A program made the translations under genes and the position numbers. 64,000 nucleotides of DNA from Paragorgia papillata (Eukaryota > Cnidaria > Anthozoa > Scleralcyonacea > Coralliidae): contig JAWNZC010000351.1 of the NCBI GenBank assembly GCA_035771165.1, positions 6,239,001 to 6,303,000 on the forward strand. Reading direction: 5' to 3'. This document shows positions 55,665-64,000 of the stretch, in pieces (positions within the stretch are counted from its first letter, which is position 1; the number at the start of each line of letters is the position of its first letter). The notes below the pieces were generated by a model that had not been told where the DNA came from, ran no database searches, and saw nothing but the letters and a program-made list of their open reading frames with translations.

Positions 55665-55819
55665 TAATAACATGACTTGAGGGAAATTAGCGATTAAATT
55701 TCCCCGCCGCCGAGGGAAGATTTGTGAAAGTCCGAGGGCCGCAGGCTCGAGGACTTTTACAAATCTTCCCGAGGCAAAGGGGAAATTTAATCGCTAATTT
55801 CCCTCAAGTCATGTTATTA
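55665..55819. mobile_element. 155-bp near-perfect palindrome
   Basis: TAATAACATGACTTGAGGGA..GCGATTAAATTTCCCC is exactly reversed at GGGGAAATTTAATCGC..CATGTTATTA. The centre is GC-rich (GAGGGCCGCAGGCTC). Confidence 0.85.
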
Positions 55820-55867
55820 GTTTGTAATATTATGATCGCCGAGGAAAACTTTGAGAATCTCAGAGAA

Positions 55868-56085
55868 GTTGCATCTAATTTTCCCGTGCATGTTGATGAG
55901 GGAAAATATATGCAAGCGGGAAATTTAGACAAAAGATTTCTTTGTCTTCTAATTTTCCCTCATCAACATGCACGGGAAAATTAGAAGAAGACAAAGGATT
56001 TCTTTGTTTTCTAATTTTCCCTCATCAACATGCACGGGAAAATTAGATGACAAAGGATAAATTTCCCTCTTGCATGAGCGATGAG
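55868..56085. repeat. Interlocked inverted and tandem repeats
   Basis: CTAATTTTCCCTCATCAACATGCACGGGAAAATTAG occurs twice in tandem (55957 and 56009, period about 52 bp). An inverted copy (CTAATTTTCCCGTGCATGTTGATGAGGGAAAAT) lies at 55875. AGACAAAGGATTTCTTTG-type spacers separate them. Confidence 0.8.
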
Positions 56086-56089
56086 GGAA

Positions 56090-56560
56090 ATACGAGGTTT
56101 ACATTCCCTCGGAGAACAAAAGAATCCGAGGCGATCATGGTATTACCTTGCAAATACCTACTAAGACAGTTTGTATTTAACAATATCACTTTCAGAAGGA
56201 GCAACCAAAGACGAATTCAAAATCACAAATAGCATTCAGAAGGGCGGTGCTGCCAGCATATGTCTTAGGATCGTTATCATCCGCTAAAATGAGAAGAGCT
56301 TTAACAATTTTGGCAATTTGCTCGGTGATGGTCTTTACTGCGTTCCATCTGCACGACCATCTCGTTATACACTCAAGGATTGTAGTGTAAGAACAGTGTG
56401 ATCATAGACATTATTCAAAAATGGATCGTCCATTCTGCCTCAGACAGTCGTTTCCTGTTCTCCTACATATATATATCCTCGACCACGTGGTACCCATGCA
56501 ATCACGTTCTTGTTAATACCTAACTATTACATCACTCCTTTATTTTTAAGATTTTTTTTT
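56090..56560. other. Possible gypsy flank, no LTR identified
   Basis: This lies downstream of the gypsy pol relic in its reading direction, where an LTR would be expected. I found no matching copy near 59.8-60.4 kb and no clear TG..CA boundaries. Confidence 0.35.
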
Positions 56561-56565
56561 ACTAT

Positions 56566-59500
56566 TTACAAATCTACAGTCCATACTAATGGTTGTCCAT
56601 ATCTTTCCGGTCTTCTTTTGCTTCTTCTTGATTTACGAAATGTCGATTCATTCACATCAGCATCATTGTCATTTTGGTTAGTGTTGTTATATATGTTCGT
56701 TATCATGTCCTGATTAATTGTTGGGTAGTCTTCATCGTCACCTGTGTCTGTGTTATTGTTCTTTTGTATCAGTTTAAAGTGTGACACGTTTCCCGTAATA
56801 GTATGTCCGTTCTGTTTCGTGCTGGCAGGTGAGTTATATCTGTGTGTCACTGCATGTGCATCACTGAAATTGGGTGTTAGTTTGTTTTGTTTTTGTTGTC
56901 TTACTAGAACACAGTCACCGACTTTGATGTTACTCTTCTTTGCATTTCTTCTCGGTTATCTGCGTATTGCTTATTGTACTGCTGCTTCGATGCTTCGCTT
57001 TCCTGAGCTTGCTTGTGTCGGTTGACTATATGTTATACGCTTGTGTAAGACAGGTAGTTTTCCTTTAATAGTTCTGTTAAATAGCAGTTCAGCTGGTGGT
57101 ACACCCGTTGAAGTGTGCGGTGTTGTGCGATATTGTAGACTGTAGTAAAAATCTGCTTAGTTCCTGTTGCCAGGGACGACCTTCAATCTTTGCTGCTTTC
57201 AATGTCTTGCCAAGTGGTTGTATGAATCTCTGAACTTCTGCGTTTCCTTGCGGCCATCTTGGTGTCGCAAATTCTGGCTTGATTCCTATAGTGCCTTTAG
57301 ATATCGATAGTATTCATTACCACTAAATGGAGGTCCATTGTCACTCTTTATTACAGTTGGTAATTGGTATACCACGAGTTGCAAAGATTTTATCCAGCTT
57401 TGGTATTACTGTGGATGCTTTAGTCGACTTAACAATTTCTACTTCAGGAAATCTTGAATACCTGTCCATTACTACCAACAGATATTCACCTGAAGGGAGT
57501 GGTCCATATAAGTCAATATGCACAGTCTCCCATGGTCCCTCTGGCATGCTCGTCATTACTAGAGGTTCGGGTGATTTTTGCTTCCCCACTGCATGCTTGA
57601 CATGGTATACATTGATCAATGGTGTTCTTGACCAGGTTGTCAATGTTCGGAAACCAGACCTTTTCTCGGCTTTTGTTTTGGTAAGACCTGAGTCTCATGC
57701 TCTTTGTTGAAGTGATTCAGGTATCACTATTCTCGATCCACGAAGAACGTATACAATACCATTTCATGTAACTGTTAGTTCATCTTTTACAGCTTTATAT
57801 GGTTTGACTATATCATATTCCCATTTGTTCAACTTTATGGCAGCTCTTAGTCCTTTCAAAGTTTTATCTGAGTCTGTAGCTGTTTTTATTTCCTCTAAAG
57901 TCATTGCTTTAGGTACACTGTTCTGGGCTACAAAGTTGATATGTTCCTCTGTCATGTTCTGTTGCTTAAAACTTGTTCGCGTAGGGTGTCTTGACAAATA
58001 ATCGGCTGGATTGTTAGCTCCGGGCTTGTAAATCACTTTAAATGGGTATGGTTAAAGATGTAATGCCCAGCGTTCTATTCTTGCTGAAGGCTTTAACTTG
58101 TGCATGACTACCATAAATTACCTCCAGCGGCTTGTGATCGGTTACTAGGGTGAATTCATTTCCATAAACGTACAGGTGAAAATGTTCTACTCCCCATATT
58201 ATAGTAAGTGCTTCCTTTTCTGTCTGCGAGTATCGCTTTTCAACTTCTTTTAGGGCTCTGCTTGCATACGCTACTACTTTTTGTCTTTTTCGTCTTCCAT
58301 CCCCTTTGATTTCTGTGAGAGTATTGCTGAAACACCTACTGGGCTGGCATCAACAGTAATATATGTTTCTTTCTGTTTGTCGAAATAGGCCATACATGGA
58401 GCTGATGAGGGCTTTAGTTATCTGAATAAATGCTCGTTGATGGATGTCTTTTCACTCGAATTTCGCATTCTTTTTGGTCAGGTCGCGCAAAGGGGCTGTT
58501 ATGGTTGCAAAGTTAGCGATGTACTTACTGCTATAGTTCGCCATTCCAGAAGGCTTCGCACCTCGTGTAGCTACGCTTGTTGGTATTGGTGCATCTTGCA
58601 AATCTTTGACGCGTTTTGGATCTGGTTTACTTCCTTCTTCTGAAAATATTTGACAAAAAAAACCGAGTGTTACTTAGAAAACGACATTTCGACTGATTGA
58701 GACGTAAACCTTTGTTGGAAAGGCGTTGTAGACACTTGTCTAAATTCACATCATGCTCCTCGCGTGTTTTATCGTACACAAGAATATCGTCTGCGATGTT
58801 CTTAACTCCTTTTAGGCCTTGAAGTTGTGTCTGTAACGTATACTGGAAAATCTGGGTGGCGGCATTCGTTCCGTAGTTAAGGCGTTTGTAGCGGAAAAGA
58901 CCAATGTGTGTATTATAAGTAAGAGTTATGTACCGACTTTCCTCGTCCAGCTCTAGTTGATGATACGCCTGCGAAAGATCTAGCTTGGAAAAATATTTTG
59001 CACCGTTTAACTCGAAGTTGATATCCTCCACAGTAGGGATCGGGTGACGTACTCTCTTATACCATGGTAGGCTGGTCTTCGGGCACACGTTCGATTATAT
59101 CTTCACTTTCTAATTCTTCTAGCGCGCATTTTATTTTCTCACAAATGTGATACGGAATCCGTCGCTGTGGTTGTACTTTAGGTGTCTGGTCTTTGTCAAT
59201 ATTCAGTTTCACTTTTTCTCCTTTTAATTTCCCCAGACCGTGAAACAATTGTTCATGTTTGTTTAAAACTGTGGTTCCCGACACCTTGTTGATGTGTAAG
59301 GTCTTGGGCTGTTGTTGATGAAATTAGATTACCACTGCCTTTGTTTGGGCGACATAAAATGTTGCCACGGCAATTCGTTTTCGGGTTTCGATAAGCGCTT
59401 CAAATTTTCCTACGAATTGCATGGGCTTCGTAGCGTTATATATACGCAAACGCTTTAATGTTTGTTTAAGTTTAGTTCCTTTCATCTTTTCGAAAGTAGT

Positions 59501-59776
59501 TTGGTCAATCACATTTATCGTCGCTACTGTATCGACGGTTGCTTTGAAGGAATGTTGACACACCTTGACATTCACCGTCGGGGATTTATTACATGTCATC
59601 ATCCGAACTGTCTGTGTCGCTTTCGGCTTGGTTGATAGAGTTATCTGGAAAACGCGGACACGGACACGCGGACATGGAAAACGCGGACATGGAAAACGCG
59701 GACATTGAAAACGCGGACATGGAAAACGCGGACACTTGTATTTTTTCATTGTAAACGTATATCTTGAATAATACAA
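56566..59776 (-). pseudogene. Ty3/gypsy pol relic (PR-RT-RH-IN)
   Basis: The minus strand carries the pol order of a Ty3/gypsy retrotransposon. Protease near 59530: FKATVDTVATINVID, where the catalytic D-T/S-G is D-T-V. Reverse transcriptase 59284-58640: FSKLDLSQAYHQLELDEES and IADDILVY, with the usual Tyr of YADD lost. RNase H 58400-58060: TYITVDASPVGVSAIL, ASRALKEVEKRYSQTEKEAL and LVTDHKPLEVIY. Integrase 57698-57180: the zinc-finger half CIPCQAC, VHIDLYGPLPSGEYLLVVMD, SDNGPPFSGNEY and NAEVQRFIQPLGK, so all three acidic residues remain. A C-terminal tail runs to 56566. Frameshifts lie near 59075, 58270, 57700, 57350 and 57050. No gag or LTR is recognised, and the copy is inactive. Confidence 0.85.
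59645..59738. repeat. 16-bp tandem repeat inside the gypsy frame
   Basis: About five units of GGAAAACGCGGACATG with variants. On the minus strand they encode the repeating CPRFP peptide before the protease. Confidence 0.88.
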
Positions 59777-59779
59777 GAA

Positions 59780-61325
59780 GTTAAAATTCGGGGTCTGTTT
59801 TATACTTTATTTCTTCAAATTGTCGGCTGGTATAAATGGCTTTTAGTTTTAGATACCCTGCGGCTTTATTTATATCTGCGGTCGTAAATATAGCCTAATC
59901 CTCTCAGTACGGCTATATTTGCAGCATTTTTTGCTTCGTTTTATATACATTCAATGCAAATCAGTGTATTCAGTGAATAAGATCAATGTTGCCCTATAGG
60001 TCTAACTGATCTAATAAGAGACGATTAAGCGCATTTGACCAGCAGAGTCATTACGCCTTTAAACGGCAGGCTGGAAGGTTGGAGAAAACGTGCCTCCAGA
60101 CTGTTAACGTATTTGCATCCCTCCATCATTATTTCTAATATTTTATCTTTTTTTATATAATGTAAATAACTTTAAAACAATAATCCTTTGGTAAGGGGGC
60201 AATAAAAGAATTGTTACCCACTCACACTCACTCTCTCTCTCTCCCCTTCTCCCTAGTCCCTTCATGTATAAAGTTCTCTCTCTAAAATTACACAAATAAA
60301 GCTCTCTCGATTTATCTATGATCACATGAATAAAGTCAAATGTAAACTTAGTTTCCTGGTTTAAATGTTTACCAGCGGGAATGAGAAAAGAACATAATTT
60401 TATCCCTTTCTTGTAAAGTCTGTCAATTCTTCCTTTGATAACATGAACTGATCGCGATCCTTTTTAATTTAGAAGGTATGGAATTATAACTCTTGACAAA
60501 ATTATAAAAAAAAGATAGCGTTATAATTGACGGTACCGAAAAAGATGGCGGCGGTACATTCAAGCACAATGCTTTGGGACTCGTGTCCTGTTGATCATTC
60601 CTTCAATCATGTTCAAGTATTGCACTCTTCTTTATTTCCTGTATATTTGCATTCTTTCATGGTTGTAAAGTTAATAAATAAATAAATCAGTTCAAACAAC
60701 AACAAAATATCATTAAAATATACTGATATAACTAAACATTGTTTATCATGCTAAGATGGATTAAGAAGAACTTCATTCCTACCACAGTTAATCGTTTAAA
60801 AACCCTATCTTCCAATAATTCTGCAAGAAACAAAATTTCATGCACACAAAGGATTGTGGTTAAATGTACAAGTCGCCATATTTTTCAGTACGGTCAATTC
60901 CATATTTTCTATTTTAAGAGGATTGATGCAACGTGTACGACCTTTAAGTTTCAATCATCAAATAAGAATACTATGTGAGTGAAAGATTATTATGTTTTCG
61001 GACTTTATATTGGTTTTCGGACGAAATAGGTTTTCGGTTTTCGGCTTATATAGTAAGGGACAAACGTTCGCCGTTTTTTACAAGTTTGATTTTAATCACA
61101 TTGTGAAAACGAAAAGTGCAAAAAAACAATTTTAACCTTTCCCTATGTTAAACTGTGTACTGTTAATTGAAACTGAAAGGGATGTATTATGCATCTTTAA
61201 CATCATCGTGAAATAGTCTCGACTAATTTTTACAGTAAATAACTGAGTAAATGACATGCAACCGAATCAACTATGCAAACTGTATATAGCGTAAAAAACT
61301 ACAACAATCTTAACTTGTTAGATCC
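59780..61325. other. AT-rich sequence, gag not identified
   Basis: Upstream of the gypsy relic no gag-like zinc knuckle is seen. A (CT)n tract lies at 60225-60245. A plus-strand frame of 79 codons (60739-60978, start MFIMLRWIKKNFIPTTVNRL) is basic and unrecognised; it could be a small mitochondrial-type protein by its amphipathic start, but nothing supports this. Confidence 0.35.
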
Positions 61326-61329
61326 CTAA

Positions 61330-61925
61330 CATTAAAGTAACATAATTATAGCTATCCAAGTGTTTCTTTACCAAAATGCGACGAAATTAACGAATATATG
61401 TCAGATAAACGTCTGCCAGTTTCAGTGATTCACCGGTAAAGCATGCACTTATTGCAAGAAATACAGTAAATGATGTTGGAAGTAGTCTCCTTCGCAGACG
61501 TTCTTATGGCTCGCTAACACTAGTGAGCGAGCCATAAGAAGGTCTGCGAAGGAGACTATGTTGGAAGAGGTGCAAGTAAAATTATGCTGAATAACAAAAT
61601 TAGATTTAGGTCCCAAAATACATGTAGTGGAGTTAAGAAAAGAAAAGGTGTAACAACGGGTACGGGAGCAAGAAAAGGTACCCGCTAGTGCCAGTAGATT
61701 TTTTCTAAGGGCACTACGCACTAAACCATCACGAATATTTTTATTACGCCGAAAAGAGATTAAAGGGTTATCGGTGAAAATATAGCTGACGTTTCAGGAT
61801 CATTTTAGGATATGGAAATTGCAGCTAATGATATCCTTAACTTTGTATATAGTTGAAAGGATGAAATGTGAGAACCAATGGTATTTTATTATCACAAACT
61901 CTTTCTAAAGGTTGTTTTAAAGTGT
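61330..61925 (-). pseudogene. Penelope-like element pol, C-terminal part
   Basis: Minus-strand pieces read KIPLVLTFHPFNY, RNKNIRDGLVRSALRKN, GPKSNFVIQHNFTCTSSN, then (after a 76-bp insertion) NIIYCISCNKC and ITETGRRLSD. PLVLTxHPFN, the Cys cluster and NIIYCIxCxKCxxLYIGETGRR are characteristic of the linker and GIY-YIG endonuclease of Penelope-like retroelements. A TGA replaces codons in the YIG part. Frameshifts occur near 61800 and 61400. The reverse transcriptase is not in this piece. Confidence 0.75.
61483..61558. mobile_element. 76-bp MITE with 9-bp duplication
   Basis: TAGTCTCCTTCGCAGAC at the left is reversed at the right end, and the arms pair to the centre ACTAGT. TGTTGGAAG flanks both sides exactly (61474-61482, 61559-61567). 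Removing it rejoins the Penelope-like frame at a TCCAACAT site. Its terminus resembles that of the 649-bp element at 10446 (CTCCTCCGCAGAGG). Confidence 0.9.
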
Positions 61926-61929
61926 CAGG

Positions 61930-62036
61930 ACGAGGAACACTAGATGCTTTGTTAATAGCGGAAGAAAAGCGTCTAGTTTTCAAAATTGGAACCATTCATC
62001 CTCACGGACTCAACGAACGTTTTTCTTTTATTTAAC
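61930..62036 (+). pseudogene. Penelope-like element, last codons
   Basis: The plus-strand frame reads GTLDALLIAEEKRLVFKIGT then IHPHGLNERFSFI and stops at 62036. L-x-F-x-(L/I)-G-T-x-x-P-x-G-(L/M)-N is the C-terminal end of GIY-YIG domains in Penelope-like elements. It points the opposite way to the 61330-61925 piece, so two partial copies meet head to head near 61925. Confidence 0.65.
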
Positions 62037-62039
62037 ATT

Positions 62040-62560
62040 TCTGAAGACGCTGTTTTTGTTTAGCAACGGCGTACATAAACAGTGTTTTCACTTTATTTCG
62101 TTTTCACTTTCTCTATTTTATTTATTTTTTCTCTCTTTTATTTAACACTTCTGAAGATGCTGTTTTTGTTTAGCAAGGACAGTTTTTTCACTAGCTTAAT
62201 TAATATATCTATTATTTTACTCTCGATCATCCTTTTTACACCCCCTCCTTTTTTGCTCATCGACGGTAGGAATATAGCAAATGTCTTTCGCATCTCATTA
62301 ATTTATTATTGTTATTTTGCTTTGATTGGTATTAATTTGTTATTGTTATTTTTATCTGACTGGCTTATTTTCGGTCACATGATTATCCTTCTTATATAAG
62401 CTCGTTGTTTGTTTACACTCTTTACGTTTCTCTCTGACGAAGGGCCTTCGCTCGAAACGTTAGACTCCTACGTTCTCTAGCTGTTTCGGCAGTATATCTA
62501 ACCTTACTATATTTCGATTGTTGTTTCAACACTGCCTACGTAGCACGCTACTTTTATTTC
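62040..62560 (+). repeat. Penelope-type 3' region and terminal repeat
   Basis: Downstream of the C-terminal codons come two copies of ACATTTCTGAAGACGCTGTTTTTGTTTAGCAA (62034, 62145). Then 62437-62560 carries CTCTGACGAAGGGCCTTCGCTCGAAACG and CTAACCTTACTATATTTCGATTGTTGTTTC, ending in CTACTTTTATTTC. The last part matches the solo copy at 26038-26166. Confidence 0.65.
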
Positions 62561-62634
62561 ACTATTTTGCTATTGTTATAGGTATAGTACCTATTTATTA
62601 CTTATGAACTATTTATTTGTATTTATTTTTAATG

Positions 62635-62845
62635 ATCGAGCGTTTGAAACACGAGCCTTTGGCTCGGGAGAATGGGCAACCACTCCCCACGTCCATCGAT
62701 AATAAATAAAATTGTATTGTATTGTATTGTATTGTATTGTATTGTATTGTATTGTATTGTGTATTGTATTGTATTGTATTGTATTGTATTGTATTGTATT
62801 GTATTGTATTGTATTGTATTGTATTGTATTGTATTGTATCAGTAT
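62635..62845 (+). mobile_element. LINE-type 3' tail with (TATTG)n array
   Basis: GAGCGTTTGAAACACGAGCC, TTTGGCTCGGGAGAATGGGC and CCATCGATAATAAATAAAAT precede about 26 TATTG units (62711-62840). A conserved 3' UTR, an AATAAA motif and a short-unit tail fit the 3' end of a truncated non-LTR element. On either strand the array gives long spurious open frames. Confidence 0.7.
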
Positions 62846-62849
62846 TGAT

Positions 62850-63440
62850 TGTGTTGTGTTGTGTTGTGTATATACAAACTGTTTGTGCGGGCCCCCTGTA
62901 ACGAAGTTCGAGACCAAATTTTGACAATGGTGGGCAAAAATCGAGCAGAAGCAAAATTTCAAAGAGCTGTCCTCATTAAAATTCTGGAGCAACAAGAAAC
63001 ATTTTGGTACCAAAACAAAGCGAATTCTTTCATGTTTAAATGAAACGAATTTCTTTCGAATTTTGTCAAATATTATAAATATGGTTGAATTGTTTGCTGT
63101 AACTAAACTCGTCATAATCAGCAACTGGCAATAGTGCTTGTGAAGAAACCAATATTACGTTACAAATATATACTCCTAGAGAGTGTCAAATGACAATGGT
63201 GAGAAAGTAAAAGACTTCAAATATCATCTACACAAATTTCACGATCCAAAGCCCACTTTTTCTAGTGAAAGTAACATAGGTCATACTTTTACGATTTTCA
63301 GGAAATTGAAAATTTAGGTGATTTTCAACAATAAACAGTTCTTTAGTTCCTGAAGCAACAAAAAATACCCACAGAAAGATAATTTCCTGCTTGTTATAAT
63401 AAGCTGATCAGTGTTCTTGTTGCTTCTGTATAACGTCAAA
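62850..63440. other. Unique sequence, no gene recognised
   Basis: A plus-strand frame of 64 codons (62849-63043) includes ILTMVGKNRAEAKFQRAVLI but shows no family feature. Confidence 0.4.
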
Positions 63441-63442
63441 TA

Positions 63443-63694
63443 CCCTTATCAAAGTAAAACTATGGAAATTTTATGGTACTTAATGGGCCATATGTGACCC
63501 ATAGATGTGAATCCTATGGGAAGGTACCGTAACGATGGTAATATGGGGCTACTATGGTGCACTTTTTTGCTAATTTTCAAGGTATGGAAAATACATGGGA
63601 TGGTGAGTCTATGTTACACACAATACGGAAAAGCTATGGGGATGATAAGCCCATTAAGTACCATAGAATTTCCATAGTTTTACTTTGATAAGGG
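63443..63694. mobile_element. 252-bp MITE with long inverted ends
   Basis: CCCTTATCAAAGTAAAACTATGG and the following AAATTTTATGGTACTTAATGGGC pair over about 47 bp with the right end (GCCCATTAAGTACCATAGAA..TTGATAAGGG). ATA stands on both sides, a possible 3-bp duplication. CTATGG/CCATAG motifs recur inside. Confidence 0.8.
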
Positions 63695-63699
63695 ATATG

Positions 63700-64000
63700 G
63701 GCTTGGCATTGATATGGGTTGAGTTAACAAGTCAGTCCCATAGGTTTTCCATACCAACCTGGTAAACAGCAACTTTATAATTTTTGAGAACTTAGAAATT
63801 GTGGGAGACTGACAGTTGTAAGTGATAGTACTAGTTTTTAACTTAAATTGCCATGTAAAACAGCTCCCCTGGCCCCCTATGGTGAATAACTACAATATGT
63901 AAAAGTGCATCAGTCATGAAAAAATTGAATAAAATTATAACAAATATATAAAGCAATATTAAAACATGTAAACAGTCTGTTATGCCAGTGAAATAAAAAA
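63700..64000. other. Window end, no gene recognised
   Basis: AT-rich sequence without recognisable features. Confidence 0.45.

Noticed and set aside
55167..55667. 166-codon plus-strand open frame
   Set aside because: The minus strand of the same DNA carries hAT-like transposase motifs; the plus frame has none and looks like a shadow.
55868..56085. Repeats considered as a CRISPR-like array
   Set aside because: The copies are in both orientations, spacers are themselves repetitive, and the DNA is clearly eukaryotic.
62609..63124. Long open frames across the (TATTG)n array on both strands
   Set aside because: They arise because the pentanucleotide repeat has no stops in several frames; the peptides are pure low complexity.

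Overview
The window looks like AT-rich (roughly one third G+C by eye) nuclear DNA of an anthozoan cnidarian, most likely a coral. The reasons are intron-containing gene pieces with GT-AG junctions, long intergenic stretches packed with decayed transposons, and element families (Mutator-like transposase, RecQ-like helicase fragments, Penelope-like and R2/Dong-type retroelements, short palindromic repeats with a CTCGTTCGCTTCGCTCACTCGTGAG core) that I associate with coral genomes. The species assignment is inference. I see no rRNA genes, complete tRNA genes, CRISPR arrays or bacterial operons.

Only two loci look like host protein genes, both on the minus strand. The first (7773-12175) is a two-exon gene for a small secreted cysteine-rich protein. 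A TATA box, a signal-peptide exon and a last exon carrying four 20-residue Cys repeats flank a 3.9 kb intron full of foldback elements. The second (20051-22899) is the 3' part of a gene for a 2-oxoglutarate/Fe(II) dioxygenase-like protein, seen as two phase-matched exons; its first exon was not found.

Layout: 0-3.5 kb, a broken RecQ-like helicase fragment and minisatellites. 3.7-6.85 kb, a Mutator-like element with inverted termini and a frameshifted transposase. 7-13.2 kb, the cysteine-rich gene and its repeats. 14.4-18.6 kb, a giant nested near-palindrome. 20-23 kb, the dioxygenase gene. 24.2-26.5 kb, a foldback region holding a Penelope-like remnant. 26.7-28.8 kb, a hAT-like non-autonomous element. 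31.2-31.9, 35.8-39.3 and 39.9-40.7 kb, members of an inverted-repeat family with perfect 9-bp target duplications. 40.7-41.5 and 52.5-53.6 kb, two parts of a Helitron-type Rep/helicase. 43.5-47.5 kb, three LINE pieces bounded by (ATT)n arrays. 55.2-55.7 kb, a hAT transposase relic. 56.6-59.8 kb, a Ty3/gypsy pol relic. 61.3-62.6 kb, Penelope-like fragments in opposite orientations. 62.6-62.85 kb, a LINE tail with a pentanucleotide array.

The most informative signal is structural. At least six insertions have inverted ends and exact 9-bp target-site duplications. Four share the terminus CAAYCTCGTNCCCAGRG; one of these carries the 5' end of a RecQ-like gene and two others carry coding-like segments. 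In one case a related copy of the flanking DNA nearby shows the site without the insertion. These elements do not work together as a pathway: the window is a layered record of insertions, and their nesting gives a relative order of events.
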